The notes: generated by a model not told the origin, from the letters alone. A stretch of DNA of 36,301 nt from Chromatiales bacterium (GCA_028695255.1 JAQVJI010000007.1:1920-38220); one strand, 5' to 3'. Numbered from the stretch's first letter, positions 1 to 11,404 are shown. Made by a program: numbers and translations.

Positions 1-1142
1 ATGTAGCGATGCGACAGCGTGCTCGCCGCGACGATCGCCGGGTCGGTGATCTCGACCCCGTGGTGCACCTCGTACTTCTCCTTCAGGCCGCGCAGGATGG
101 CGATCGTGTCCTCGACGCTCGGCTCGTCCACCAGCACCTTCTGGAAGCGGCGTTCGAGCGCGGCGTCCTTCTCGATGTACTTGCGGTATTCGTCGAGCGT
201 CGTCGCGCCGATGCAGTGCAGTTCGCCGCGCGCGAGCGCGGGCTTGAGCATGTTGCCGGCGTCCATCGCGCCCTCGGCCTTGCCGGCGCCGACCATGGTA
301 TGCAGTTCGTCGATGAACAGGATGATCTGGCCTTCCTGCTTGGCGAGGTCGTTCAGCACCGCCTTCAGGCGTTCCTCGAACTCGCCGCGGAACTTGGCGC
401 CGGCGATCAGCGCGCCCATGTCGAGACTGAGCAGACGCTTGCCCTTGAGGCCTTCCGGCACTTCGCCGTTGATGATGCGCTGGGCGAGCCCTTCGACGAT
501 CGCGGTCTTGCCGACGCCCGGCTCGCCGATCAGCACCGGGTTGTTCTTGGTGCGCCGTTGCAGCACCTGTATGGCGCGACGGATCTCGTCGTCGCGGCCG
601 ATGACCGGATCGAGCTTGCCCTGTTCGGCGCGCTCGGTGAGGTCGATGGTGTATTTCTCCAGCGCCTGACGCTGTTCCTCGGCGTTCGGATCGTCCACCC
701 GCATGCCGCCGCGCAGGTCGTCGACGGCCTTTTCGAGCGCGCCCTTCGAGGCGCCGCTCTTGCGCAGCATCTCGCCCAGCTCGCCCTTGTCGTCGACCGC
801 CGCGAGCACGAACAGCTCGGAGGAAATGAACTGGTCCTTGCGCTTCTGCGCCAGCTTGTCGGTGACGTTGAGCAGGCGCCCGAGGTCGTTCGAAATGTGC
901 ACGTCGCCGCCCATGCCCTCGACCTGCGGCAGGCGGTCCAGCGCCTGTCCGAGCGTCGTGCGCAACTGGTTGACGTTGATGCCGGCGCGCGCGAGCAGCG
1001 GCCGCACCGTGCCGCCGTCCTGGTCGAGCAGGGCGGTCATCAGATGCGCCGGTTCGATGAACTGGTGATCGCGCCCGACGGCGAGCGACTGCGCATCGGC
1101 GAGCGCGATCTGGAACTTGCTGGTGAGTTTGTCCATTCGCAT
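1..1142 (-). CDS. clpB: ClpB disaggregase, N-terminal part (cut by window edge)
   Basis: This is the N-terminal ~380 residues of the AAA+ disaggregase ClpB, which works with DnaK to resolubilise aggregated proteins in the cytoplasm. The translation opens [11 protein letters not shown] and continues with the Clp N-domain repeats ([24 protein letters not shown]). Then comes the first AAA+ module, with Walker [10 protein letters not shown], Walker [10 protein letters not shown] and the following [15 protein letters not shown] pore/sensor segment. The M-domain and second AAA+ module lie beyond base 1. The start at 1142 is chosen because MRxDxLTxKFQ is the family N-terminus; the next Met (1136) would lose two conserved residues. 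It is the last gene of the rluD-pgeF-(ACT)-def-clpB series and has its own heat-shock promoter just upstream. The identification is essentially certain. Confidence 0.97.
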   Translation of the reverse strand, partial: MRMDKLTSKFQIALADAQSLAVGRDHQFIEPAHLMTALLDQDGGTVRPLLARAGINVNQLRTTLGQALDRLPQVEGMGGDVHISNDLGRLLNVTDKLAQKRKDQFISSELFVLAAVDDKGELGEMLRKSGASKGALEKAVDDLRGGMRVDDPNAEEQRQALEKYTIDLTERAEQGKLDPVIGRDDEIRRAIQVLQRRTKNNPVLIGEPGVGKTAIVEGLAQRIINGEVPEGLKGKRLLSLDMGALIAGAKFRGEFEERLKAVLNDLAKQEGQIILFIDELHTMVGAGKAEGAMDAGNMLKPALARGELHCIGATTLDEYRKYIEKDAALERRFQKVLVDEPSVEDTIAILRGLKEKYEVHHGVEITDPAIVAASTLSHRY

Positions 1143-1199
1143 GAGTGGGGAACCTTGTGCGGCTGTGGATCGGGAAATCCAGTAAACGGGTTAGCCCGA

Positions 1200-1227
1200 A
1201 GATGGGGGCCCGATGCCGGTTTTCAAG
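1200..1227 (-). promoter_or_regulatory. Sigma-32 (RpoH) heat-shock promoter of clpB
   Basis: Read on the minus strand there is CTTGAAA, a 13-nt spacer, then CCCCATCT. This matches the enterobacterial sigma-32 consensus CTTGAAA-N11-16-CCCCATNT at every specified base. Transcription would start near 1190, giving a leader of about 50 nt before the clpB ATG at 1142. The -35 element begins only 6 nt past the def stop codon, so clpB can be induced independently of the upstream genes. clpB is a classical RpoH target, which fits. The motif is seen directly; its activity is inferred. Confidence 0.85.
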
Positions 1228-1233
1228 CGAGCA

Positions 1234-1746
1234 CTACGAGTTCTTCTCGTACACCTTGCGCCGGAACACGTCGGTGCGCCGGCTCACCACGCGATCGAGG
1301 AACAGCAGGCCGTCCAGGTGATCCATTTCGTGCTGTACGGCGCGGGCCTCGAAACCCTCCATATCGAACTCGACCGTCTCGCCCTGCGGGTTCTGCGCCT
1401 TGAGATGGATGCGCGTCGCGCGGATCACGTTGCCGGTGAAATCGGGCACCGAGAGACAGCCCTCGCGGCCGGGTTCGTGGCCCTCCCAATGCGTGATCTC
1501 GGGATTGATGAGGACCAGATAGCCGTGATTGGGCACCGGCCGCTTCATCTTCGACACGTCGACGATGACGATGCGTTGCGCGCGCCCGACCTGCGGCGCC
1601 GCGATGCCGACGGCGCCGGGGCCGGCCAGGCGCGTCTGTTCGAGATCGGCGATGAAGGCGGCGAGCTCGGCGTCGAAGCGTTCGACCGGTTCGCTGAAGC
1701 GTTTCAGCCGCTCGTCCGGATAGGTCAGGATCGGAAGTACCGCCAT
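1234..1746 (-). CDS. def: Peptide deformylase
   Basis: A 170-residue metalloenzyme that removes the N-formyl group from nascent proteins at the ribosome. All three family motifs are present: motif 1 as GIAAPQVG (about residues 47-54), motif 2 as EGCLSVP with the metal-binding Cys, and motif 3 as HEMDHLDG with the two metal-binding His and the catalytic Glu. The length equals the usual ~170 aa. The ATG lies 2 nt after the stop of the ACT-domain gene, so the two are probably translationally coupled. No fmt gene is adjacent, unlike the common def-fmt pair, so this may be a second def copy in the genome. That possibility is inferred from context only. Confidence 0.95.
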   Translation of the reverse strand: MAVLPILTYPDERLKRFSEPVERFDAELAAFIADLEQTRLAGPGAVGIAAPQVGRAQRIVIVDVSKMKRPVPNHGYLVLINPEITHWEGHEPGREGCLSVPDFTGNVIRATRIHLKAQNPQGETVEFDMEGFEARAVQHEMDHLDGLLFLDRVVSRRTDVFRRKVYEKNS

Positions 1747-1748
1747 GC

Positions 1749-2270
1749 TCAGCCCACCATGGTGTCGATGGGCGTGACGCTGACCTCGATGCCGCCCTCG
1801 CGCACCGGCTCCAGCGCCTGCTCCAGCGCTTCGATGCCCTGCGCGGCCTGGCCTTCGATGGACATGATGTAGATCGGCTTGTCGCTGCTGCCGCCGACCG
1901 CGGAATCGAGGTCGAGGATGTTGAGACCGGCCGCGGCCAGCACGCCGGTCACCTGCGCGACGATGCCGGCGCGGTCGGCGCCGTAGACGGTGATCTGCAC
2001 GTCGGGTTCGGCGTGCTGATGCAGGCGGCCCTCGATGCTGTCGACGTGCACCAGCAGATGACGCGCATCGGCCGCCGGCCGCACCAGTTCGTCGAGTTCG
2101 ATGCGCGACAGACGCGTCTGCACCATGAGCATGATCGTGAAGTTGCCGCCGAGGCGGATCATCGAGGCCTCGCCCAGATTGCAGCCGCCCTCGAACAGGG
2201 CATGAGTGACGTCGGCGACGATGCCGGGGCTGTCCTCGCCGACCAGGGTCAGCATGTACCAGTGATTCAT
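1749..2270 (-). CDS. Two-ACT-domain protein, GcvR-like
   Basis: A 173-residue protein made of two tandem ACT domains. The first starts MNHWYMLTLVGEDSPGIVADVT and the second, near residue 90, has VYGADRAGIVAQVTGVLAAAG. This architecture and length match the glycine cleavage repressor GcvR and its relatives, which have no DNA-binding domain and act by binding the activator GcvA. No gcv genes are in the window, so a role in glycine cleavage control is a family-level guess. A purine-rich AGAGG sits about 8 nt before the ATG. It is followed after 2 nt by def. Other small-ligand-sensing regulatory roles are possible. Confidence 0.75.
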   Translation of the reverse strand: MNHWYMLTLVGEDSPGIVADVTHALFEGGCNLGEASMIRLGGNFTIMLMVQTRLSRIELDELVRPAADARHLLVHVDSIEGRLHQHAEPDVQITVYGADRAGIVAQVTGVLAAAGLNILDLDSAVGGSSDKPIYIMSIEGQAAQGIEALEQALEPVREGGIEVSVTPIDTMVG

Positions 2271-2321
2271 GTGTGATGCCTCTCGTAAGTGTCGATGCCG
2301 GTGAGTCCGGCTTACCCTACC

Positions 2322-3095
2322 TCAAGCACGATCGGTCAGCCATATGAGGCTCGCCATGCGGCCGGTGACGCGCTCGCGGCGGTAGGAGAAGAAGCGCGCC
2401 GCGTCGTCATGGGTGCACAGGCCGCCGCCATATATCGCCGTGACGCCGCAGGCGGTCAGGCGCCGCCGCGCGAGGGCGTAGATGTCGGCCAGCCAATGTC
2501 CGTTCGGCGAGGACCGGAAGGCCTCTCCGGCGCCGGCATCGCGGGCGCGGAACGCCTCCCGCACCTCGTCACCGACCTCGAAGGCGGCGCGGCCGATGGC
2601 CGGCCCGAGCCAGGCCAACAGTCGCCGCGGCGCGCAATCGAGCGCGGCGACGGTCGCCTCCAGTACGCCGTCGCACAGCCCGCGCCAGCCGGCATGGGCG
2701 ACGCCGACACGCGTGCCCTCCAGGTCGCAGAACAGCACCGGCAGGCAGTCGGCAGTCATCACGGTGCAGACGACGCCGGGTTCGAAGGCGACCGCGGCAT
2801 CGGCCTGCGCGCCCGGCGCCGCGGTCGCGGCATCGACCACCCGCACGCCGTGGACCTGCGACAGCCACAGCGGCTCGGCCGGCAATGCGAGCGTCTCGCG
2901 CAGGATGCGGCGGTTCTGCCTGACCATGGCGGGATCGTCGTCGACGTGATCGCCGAGATTGAGCGACGCGTACGGCCCGCCGCTCACGCCGCCCGCGCGC
3001 GTGGTGGACACGGCCCGCACGCCGGGCGGTGCCGGCCAGTCGGGGCGCAGCCAGCCGGCGGCGGGGCCGTGTCTGAAATCACCGCTCACGCGCAT
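2322..3095 (-). CDS. pgeF: PgeF/YfiH-family multicopper-type purine nucleoside phosphorylase
   Basis: A 257-residue member of the laccase-domain (YfiH/YlmD/LACC1) family. E. coli YfiH (PgeF) was annotated as a polyphenol oxidase and later linked to peptidoglycan editing; family members are purine nucleoside phosphorylases/adenosine deaminases. The metal-site residues are visible: His in SQVHGVRVVDA, Cys in MTADCLPVLFCD and His in GVAHAGWRGL. The N-terminal region carries the typical STTRAGGVS and SLNLGDHVDDD stretches. The start overlaps the 3' end of rluD by 17 nt. The order rluD-yfiH-clpB is that of E. coli, here with def and an ACT gene inserted before clpB. Confidence 0.92.
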   Translation of the reverse strand: MRVSGDFRHGPAAGWLRPDWPAPPGVRAVSTTRAGGVSGGPYASLNLGDHVDDDPAMVRQNRRILRETLALPAEPLWLSQVHGVRVVDAATAAPGAQADAAVAFEPGVVCTVMTADCLPVLFCDLEGTRVGVAHAGWRGLCDGVLEATVAALDCAPRRLLAWLGPAIGRAAFEVGDEVREAFRARDAGAGEAFRSSPNGHWLADIYALARRRLTACGVTAIYGGGLCTHDDAARFFSYRRERVTGRMASLIWLTDRA

Positions 3096-4032
3096 CCACC
3101 GCCATCGCCGTGATCAGCGCCGCCATGTCCTCCGGCAACGGCGCCTCGAACCAGACTTCCTCACCGCTGCCGGGATGGATCAGTCCGAGCCGCGCGGCGT
3201 GCAGGGCCTGACGGCGGAATCCGCGCAGGGCCTCGACCAGGGCGGTACCCGCGCCGGCCGGAATGCGCAACCGGCCGTAGACCGGATCACCGACCACCGG
3301 ATGGCGGATGTGCGCCATGTGGACGCGGATCTGATGCGTGCGGCCGGTTTCGAGTTGCACGCGCAACAGCGTGTGGGCACGGTAGCGCGCCTCCACGCGG
3401 TAATGCGTGACGGCCGGCTTGCCCTCGTCGACCACCGCCATGCGCTTGCGGTCTTGGTGGTGGCGCCCGATGTCGCCCTCGATGGTGCCGCCGGCCACCA
3501 GCACGCCCTGCACCAGCGTCAGGTATTCGCGATGCACCGTGCGCGCCTGGAGTTGGCGCACGAGATCGGTATGCGCCTCCAGCGTGCGCGCCACCACCAG
3601 CAGGCCGGAGGTGTCCTTGTCGAGACGATGCACGATGCCGGCGCGCGGCAGCCGCGCCAGTTCCGGTGCATGGTGCAGCAGCGCGTTCACGAGCGTGCCC
3701 TCGCGATTGCCGACAGCGGGGTGGACCACGAGGCCGGGCGGCTTGTCGATCACGATGATCTGCCCGTCCTCGTGCACGATGGCGAGCGGGATGTCCTGCG
3801 GCCGGTCGTCCTGCGTGACCTCGACGACCGCATCGATCACCGCCGTCTCGCCGCCCAGTACGCGATCCTTGGCTCGCGGCCGGAGACCGCCCACGCGCAC
3901 CTGTCCGGCCTGAATCCACTGCTGGATGCGACTGCGCGAATGTTCCGGAAACAGCAGCGCCAGCGCCTGATCGACGCGCTGGCCGGCGGCCTCGGCCGGG
4001 ATGGTTCCTTCGAGTTGCAGATGTTGGGTCAT
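3079..4032 (-). CDS. rluD: 23S rRNA pseudouridine synthase RluD
   Basis: A 317-residue enzyme that makes pseudouridines 1911/1915/1917 in helix 69 of 23S rRNA. An S4 RNA-binding domain lies at the N-terminus (AGQRVDQALALLFPEHSRSR..GQVRVGG). The synthase domain follows, with the catalytic-Asp motif in HRLDKDTSGLLVVAR and the C-terminal GRTHQIRVHMAH motif. The ORF track starts at 4251, but that extension runs into bamD on the other strand; MTQHLQLEGTIPAEAAGQ (ATG at 4032) fits the family length. The divergent bamD neighbour is the E. coli arrangement. Confidence 0.95.
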   Translation of the reverse strand: MTQHLQLEGTIPAEAAGQRVDQALALLFPEHSRSRIQQWIQAGQVRVGGLRPRAKDRVLGGETAVIDAVVEVTQDDRPQDIPLAIVHEDGQIIVIDKPPGLVVHPAVGNREGTLVNALLHHAPELARLPRAGIVHRLDKDTSGLLVVARTLEAHTDLVRQLQARTVHREYLTLVQGVLVAGGTIEGDIGRHHQDRKRMAVVDEGKPAVTHYRVEARYRAHTLLRVQLETGRTHQIRVHMAHIRHPVVGDPVYGRLRIPAGAGTALVEALRGFRRQALHAARLGLIHPGSGEEVWFEAPLPEDMAALITAMAVDARER

Positions 4033-4059
4033 ATGCGGCGGAACGGGACAGGGCTGCGT

Positions 4060-4065
4060 TATACT
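4060..4065 (+). promoter_or_regulatory. Candidate -10 box for bamD
   Basis: TATACT lies 37 nt before the bamD ATG in the 70-bp gap between the divergent rluD and bamD genes. No convincing -35 hexamer is visible at 16-18 nt, so this is only a partial promoter match. Confidence 0.35.
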
Positions 4066-4102
4066 GCCCGCCATTATCCATGTCCCAACCGAACAACACA
4101 CC

Positions 4103-4873
4103 ATGCGCCACCTGATCGCGTCCGTCGCCCTGCTCTCCCTCCTGTTCACCGGCGGTTGCTCCCTGTTTCCCTGGGGCGCCGACGATCCGACCCTCGATTG
4201 GTCGGCGAGCAAGCTGTACGCCGAGGCCAAGGGCGCGCTGAACGGCGGCAACTACGAGCAGGCGATCCAGTATTACGAGAGTCTGGAAGCGCGTTACCCC
4301 TTCGGCCGTTACGCGCAACAGGCGCAGATCGAGATCGCCTACGCCTACTACCGCTCGGGCGAGATGGACTCGGCCCTGGCCGCCGCCGACCGCTTCGTAC
4401 AGCTGCATCCGCAGCACCCGCACGTCGACTACGCGTACTACCTCAAGGGTCTGGCCAACTTCCACCGCGGCGAATCCTTCCTCGACCGCATCATGCCGCG
4501 CGACCCGAGCAAGGTCGATCCGAAACCGCTGCGCCAGTCGTTCCAGGACTTCGCGCAGCTGGTGCGCCGTTTTCCGGACAGCCGCTATGCCGAGGACGCC
4601 ACCGCGCGCATGCTGCATCTGCGCAACCAGCTCGCCGACTACGAACTCTACGTCGCCGACTTCTACATGGCGCGCAGCGCCTGGCTCGCGGCCGCCCAGC
4701 GCGCCCGCTACGTGGTCGATCATTATCAGGGCGCCGAATCGATGCCGAAGGCGCTCGAAATCCTGTATCGCGCCTACCGCAGACTCGGCATGAACGATCA
4801 GGCGCAGGACACCCTGCGCGTGATCGAGACCAATTTCCCGGAGCTGGCCACCCGGCTCGGGGCCATCGATTAA
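4103..4873 (+). CDS. bamD: Outer membrane assembly lipoprotein BamD
   Basis: A 256-residue TPR lipoprotein of the BAM complex, which inserts beta-barrel proteins into the outer membrane. A lipoprotein signal is visible: MRHLIASVALLSLLFTGGC, with the lipidated Cys at residue 19 after TGG. The mature part has TPR repeats (SKLYAEAKGALNGGNYEQAIQYYE; GRYAQQAQIEIAYAYYRSGE; and the C-terminal KALEILYRAYRRLGMNDQAQD). The ORF track begins at 4001 inside rluD antisense sequence; the ATG at 4103 is chosen because it gives the signal peptide. Length is close to E. coli BamD (245 aa). A single-gene transcript divergent from rluD is likely, ending near the palindrome at 4877-4950. Confidence 0.95.
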   Translation: MRHLIASVALLSLLFTGGCSLFPWGADDPTLDWSASKLYAEAKGALNGGNYEQAIQYYESLEARYPFGRYAQQAQIEIAYAYYRSGEMDSALAAADRFVQLHPQHPHVDYAYYLKGLANFHRGESFLDRIMPRDPSKVDPKPLRQSFQDFAQLVRRFPDSRYAEDATARMLHLRNQLADYELYVADFYMARSAWLAAAQRARYVVDHYQGAESMPKALEILYRAYRRLGMNDQAQDTLRVIETNFPELATRLGAID

Positions 4874-4876
4874 CGT

Positions 4877-4950
4877 GAAAGTCGCGCAGCGACGCCTCAC
4901 AGGACACCCTCTCCCACTGGGAGAGGGTCGGGGTGAGGGGCGCGACTTTC
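4877..4950. repeat. Family A palindrome (CCCTCTCCC-type) with outer arms
   Basis: Outer perfect 10-bp arms GAAAGTCGCG / CGCGACTTTC enclose an inner hairpin CCCTCTCCC-ACT-GGGAGAGGG followed by TCGGGGTGAGGGG. It sits immediately after bamD and before the nitroreductase gene. The inner hairpin recurs at 5550 and, unexpectedly, inside leuS at 25292. It may act as a transcription attenuator or RNA 3'-end stabiliser, but there is no U-run, so it is not an intrinsic terminator. Confidence 0.8.
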
Positions 4951-5000
4951 ATCCTGTTGGGTGGCAATATCGCCATGTCCGTTAGGAAGGGGAACGCACC

Positions 5001-5522
5001 ATGTGGGATTTCTTCGAGACGATCCGGCACCGGCACTCGATCCGCCAGTACCAGACCGACATGCCGGTGGAAGAGGAAAAGCTGCACGCGATTCTGGAAA
5101 CCGCCTGTTCGGCGCCCTCCGCCGGCGATCTCCAGGCCTACCGCATCACGGTGGTGCGCGACGCCGGCCTGCGTCAGGCCCTGAGCCAGGCCGCCTCGCA
5201 ACAGACCTTCATCGCCGACGCACCGGTGTGCCTGGTGTTCAGCGCCGAGGGCGATCGTTCGGCCGGGAAATACGGTGAGCGCGGGCGCGAGCTGTATGCG
5301 GTGCAGGACGCCACCATCGCCGCCGCCTATGCGCAGCTCGCCGTGGTGGCCGCCGGCATGGGATCGACCTGGGTGGGATTCTTCGACGAGGCGGAAGTGA
5401 GCCGGATTGCGCAGCTCGATTCGGGTCTGCGCCCGATCGCCCTGCTCTGCATCGGCTATCCGGCCGAGCTGCCGGATGCCACGCCGCGGCGGCGACTGGA
5501 CGAGATCGTCACGCGATTGTGA
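5001..5522 (+). CDS. Nitroreductase-family flavoprotein
   Basis: A 173-residue protein of the FMN-dependent nitroreductase fold. Characteristic pieces are the N-terminal RHRHSIRQYQ (phosphate/FMN-binding Arg cluster), APSAGDLQAYRITVV, and the C-terminal GMGSTWVGFF and ALLCIGYPAE strands. Such enzymes use NAD(P)H to reduce nitroaromatics, quinones or other electrophiles; the natural substrate cannot be read from sequence. The ATG at 5001 has a good GGAAGGGG ribosome site about 8 nt upstream. It is a stand-alone gene between two family A palindromes. The fold assignment is firm, the substrate unknown. Confidence 0.85.
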   Translation: MWDFFETIRHRHSIRQYQTDMPVEEEKLHAILETACSAPSAGDLQAYRITVVRDAGLRQALSQAASQQTFIADAPVCLVFSAEGDRSAGKYGERGRELYAVQDATIAAAYAQLAVVAAGMGSTWVGFFDEAEVSRIAQLDSGLRPIALLCIGYPAELPDATPRRRLDEIVTRL

Positions 5523-5549
5523 CCCTGCGGCTTTCCTCCGCACCGCATG

Positions 5550-5597
5550 CCCTTCTCCCTCTGGGAGAAGGTGGCCCGAAGGGCCGGATGAGGGAGA
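5550..5597. repeat. Family A double hairpin downstream of the nitroreductase gene
   Basis: CCTTCTCCC-TCT-GGGAGAAGG is followed directly by a second hairpin, GGCCC-GAA-GGGCC, then GGATGAGGGAGAG. It lies in the gap between two convergent genes (nitroreductase on plus, glnB on minus). It is the same general class as the element at 4905, though the arms differ at two positions. No T-run follows on either strand. Confidence 0.75.
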
Positions 5598-5678
5598 GCC
5601 CCGGTTGGCACGCTGCGTCAGGCAGCGCTCCCGCGCAGCCTGACCTACGGACCCATATGGAAGACCGTCCGGCGTTCG

Positions 5679-7719
<2,041 letters not shown>

Positions 7720-7768
7720 CGGGGGATGGACGCTGTATGGCGAAACGGGGCGGGAAAGAAGTGCCGCC

Positions 7769-7774
7769 AGTATA
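7769..7774 (-). promoter_or_regulatory. Candidate -10 box for nadE
   Basis: TATACT on the minus strand lies 49 nt before the nadE ATG, just past the terminator of the preceding gene, so nadE probably has its own promoter. No good -35 is visible. Confidence 0.35.
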
Positions 7775-7785
7775 GCCGAGCCATG

Positions 7786-7821
7786 AAAAAATCGGCGCCG
7801 GGAGCGACCCACGGCGCCGAT
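7786..7821 (-). terminator. Rho-independent terminator of the 7850-8737 gene
   Basis: Reading the minus strand: ATCGGCGCCG, a roughly 11-nt loop, CGGCGCCGAT, then a run of Ts. A perfect 10-bp GC-rich stem plus U-tract makes this a classical intrinsic terminator. It lies 28 nt after the stop of the orphan gene and separates it from nadE. Confidence 0.88.
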
Positions 7822-7849
7822 CAGGCACGACTTCCAGGGGAAGGATCGG

Positions 7850-8737
7850 TCAGGCGATCATGCTCTGCGCGTCCCAGTGGGGGATGTTGCCGGGCGCCTG
7901 CCCGCCCGCGTAGAGCTGACCGCCCAGACTGTAGGCGCCGGTCTGCCACATCTGGGCGTTGTCGACCCCGGCGAATACCGGCTGAAGTCCGACGTCACGG
8001 TTGATGAATCCGGCCAGGCGGTCGCTGATCTTGCCGTCGCCGTTGTAATAGTTGTTGATGAGTTGATCACCGCGGCTCATGAGTTCGACCTGACGGTTGT
8101 GTGCCGACTTCTCGCGCGCCTCGTCGAGCGTGTCGCGCAACCATACCTTGGTATTCGGATTCAGCGGATCGACCCAGTTGCTGCCATCCCACAGGGCTCC
8201 GTCGGAGCGGAAGGTGCCGGTGGGTGCATCGGTCGGATTGCGCAGAGCCAGCAGATGACTGCTGTTGCGCGGATCCGGTTCGACGCTCGCCAGATAGGAT
8301 TCCACGAATTCCATCGCGCCCTCGGGCAGATCGGCCGGCGGTTCCTGCGAATAAGTGAAGTCGTAGATCGGCACCGGGTAACCGCCCATGTCGAGCGGCT
8401 GTGTGGAGTAACGGAAACCGATGATCTGGTGGGTAGCGGCAGCCGCGGCATCGGCCTGTTCATCCGCCGGTTCATCGGCAATCGCCGACACCGGATCGTC
8501 GATGGTGAAACGGAGCGTATCGGACGGATCGGCGAGGGCGGCTGCGTTCTGTTGCGCGGCCGTGGCAGCGCCGCTCAGGGACGCATCCTGCGCCGCGGCG
8601 TGGCGCATGCGTATCTCCTGGAACAGCGAACGAAACGACTCCATCGTCTCCTCGGACTTGGCGCGCGCCTGCGACCAGCCCGGCGGCAGTTCGTCGGTCA
8701 GCGGATGCATGCGCATTTTCAGTTGCAGTTCGTACAT
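7850..8737 (-). CDS. Uncharacterised protein, no recognised domain
   Basis: I do not recognise this 295-residue protein. The start at 8737 (MYELQLKMRMHPL) is chosen because AGGAG lies 6 nt upstream; the in-frame ATG at 8743 abuts the AGGAG and the ORF-track start at 8821 has no conserved look. There is no signal peptide or membrane helix. Residues ~15-55 look helical (ARAKSEETMESFRSLFQEI). An Ala/Asp/Glu-rich low-complexity linker follows (~55-110), then a C-terminal region rich in aromatic, Asn and Gly residues (YDFTYSQEPP, LWDGSNWVDPLNPNTKVW, INNYYNGDGK). It is transcribed alone, with its own intrinsic terminator. The 209 bp upstream to sucD carry no other gene. The composition suggests a soluble two-part protein. 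Any function would be invented. Confidence 0.7.
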   Translation of the reverse strand: MYELQLKMRMHPLTDELPPGWSQARAKSEETMESFRSLFQEIRMRHAAAQDASLSGAATAAQQNAAALADPSDTLRFTIDDPVSAIADEPADEQADAAAAATHQIIGFRYSTQPLDMGGYPVPIYDFTYSQEPPADLPEGAMEFVESYLASVEPDPRNSSHLLALRNPTDAPTGTFRSDGALWDGSNWVDPLNPNTKVWLRDTLDEAREKSAHNRQVELMSRGDQLINNYYNGDGKISDRLAGFINRDVGLQPVFAGVDNAQMWQTGAYSLGGQLYAGGQAPGNIPHWDAQSMIA

Positions 8738-8946
8738 GGCCATCTCCTGTGCAGCGGACGACAAGTGTCTGTCCCGGAGATTGCAGGGATCGGGCCATGC
8801 CCCTGCCCATGGCCATGACAAGAACGTAAAGAGATGAAAATCAATGAAAAATCAGGGCACCACGAACCGCGCCGAAGAGCCGACGGAGAAAACGAGGGGG
8901 GAAATCCGGACGGCCGCCGTCTGCCGCGGCGGCAAGAACTGACCGC

Positions 8947-9815
<869 letters not shown>

Positions 9816-9819
<4 letters not shown>

Positions 9820-10985
9820 GCGCCACCCCGCGCGGCTGCGACGGCCTTCTGCGCGCCGTCGGTGAGGCTCTTGGCGGCGATGATGTTGAGGCCGCTGCCG
9901 GCCAGCATCTCGCGGCCCCGTTCGACGTTGGTGCCCTCCAGCCGCACCACCACCGGCACGCCGACGTGCACCTCGCGCACCGCGCGGATGATGCCGTCGG
10001 CGATCAGGTCGCAGCGCACGATGCCGCCGAAGATGTTGACGAACACGGCCTTCACCGCCGTGTCGGAGAGGATCAGCTTGAACGCCTCGGCCACGCGCTC
10101 GGCGGTCGCGCCGCCGCCGACGTCGAGGAAATTGGCCGGCTCGCCGCCGTGCAGCTTGACGAGATCCATGGTCGCCATCGCGAGACCGGCGCCGTTGACC
10201 ATGCAGCCGATGTCGCCGTCGAGGCGTACGTAGTTGAGTTCGTGTTCGCGCGCGATTGCCTCGCGCGCGTCTTCCTGACCCGGATCGCGCAACGCCGCCA
10301 GATCGGGATGCCGATACAGCGCGTTGTCGTCGAGATTGATCTTGGCATCGAGCGCGAGCAGGCCGCCATCACCGGCGACTACCAGCGGATTGATCTCGAC
10401 CAGACTCGCGTCGCTGGCGACGAAGAGTTCATACAGACCCTTGAGCATCGCACAGAAGGCGTTCACCTGCTTCGCGTCGAGCCCGAGCGCGAAACCGAGC
10501 CGGCGTCCCTGATAGGGAAAGAAACCGGCGGCCGGATCGATGGCGGTGGTGAAGATGCGTTCCGGCGTGCTGGCCGCCACTTCCTCGATGTCCATGCCGC
10601 CGGCGGCCGAGGCCATCACCACCACGCGGCGACGCGCGCGATCGACCAGCAGGCCCAGATACAGTTCGCGCTGGATGTCGGTCAGCGTCTCCACCAGCAC
10701 GCGGTCGATCGGCAGACCTTCGGCGCCGGTCTGGTGCGTGACGAGGCGCGTGCCGAGGAGACTCGCGGCGGCCTCCTGAAGCGCGACCGGACCTTCGACG
10801 CGACGCACGCCGCCGGCCTTGCCGCGACCGCCCGCGTGCACCTGTGCCTTGATCACCCAGGCATCGCCGCCCAATGTTTCGACGGCGCCGATCGCCTCGC
10901 GCGCATCGCGCAGTACAACGCCGCGCGGCACCGCGATACCATGGCGCGCGAGCAATTCCTTGGCCTGATGTTCGTGCAGGTTCAT
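9816..10985 (-). CDS. sucC: Succinyl-CoA synthetase beta subunit
   Basis: A 389-residue beta subunit that carries the ATP-grasp nucleotide site and joins SucD to form the heterotetramer. The family start [17 protein letters not shown] (ATG at 10985), [17 protein letters not shown] in the ATP-grasp domain, and the C-terminal [12 protein letters not shown] motif are all present. The ORF-track start at 11039 adds a non-conserved extension. No clear Shine-Dalgarno is seen before 10985. The 170-bp gap to the divergent CDGSH gene holds an AT-rich patch near 11052-11072 that could carry promoters in either direction, but I cannot assign hexamers confidently. Confidence 0.97.
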
Positions 10986-11155
10986 GGCGAGGGAAGATAC
11001 AGGACGCGAACCGGCCCGCACAAGAATAAATCCGGGCACGCCGCGTCGATCATTGTTCTAATAAGATATTGAACGACGCGCCATCGCAGCTTCGCGGCGC
11101 GATGCAGACCAGGACATTCAAGCAACCTGACGAACCCCCAGCAGGAGACCCACCC

Positions 11156-11395
11156 ATGAGCGAACCCGTGATCGCAGCCAAATCTCCGTTCCCGGTCGAG
11201 GTCGAGGCCGGCAAGACCTACTGGTGGTGTGCCTGCGGACGCAGCAAGACGCAGCCGTTCTGCGACGGCAGCCACAAGGGTTCCGAGTTCTCGCCCATCG
11301 CCTACACGGCCGAGAGCGACGGCAAGGTGTTCTTCTGCGGCTGCAAGCACAGCAGGAACAAACCACTGTGCGACGGCACCCACAAGACGCTCTGA
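11156..11395 (+). CDS. Double CDGSH-type iron-sulfur protein
   Basis: A 79-residue protein with two mitoNEET-type CDGSH motifs: CACGRSKTQPFCDGSH (about residues 26-41) and CGCKHSRNKPLCDGTH (about 60-75). Each supplies three Cys and one His for a [2Fe-2S] cluster. Tandem-motif, short bacterial members are known; proposed roles are electron transfer, cluster transfer or redox sensing. The start at 11156 (MSEPVIAAKSPF) has AGGAG 8 nt upstream; the ORF-track start at 11069 is unnecessary. It is followed 9 nt later by the PP0621-like gene and may be the first gene of the pilSR transcript. Confidence 0.9.
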   Translation: MSEPVIAAKSPFPVEVEAGKTYWWCACGRSKTQPFCDGSHKGSEFSPIAYTAESDGKVFFCGCKHSRNKPLCDGTHKTL

Positions 11396-11404
11396 ATCCG
11401 ACCC

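Noticed and set aside
9-1403. Long plus-strand ORF (464 aa) opposite clpB and def
   Set aside because: Antisense shadow of two certain genes; composition (Ala/Arg/Leu/Gln-rich) is that of reverse-strand high-GC codons, with no motif.
4877-4950. Rho-independent terminator of bamD
   Set aside because: The hairpin is strong but no T-run follows on either strand, and it recurs elsewhere, so it is classed as a repeat.
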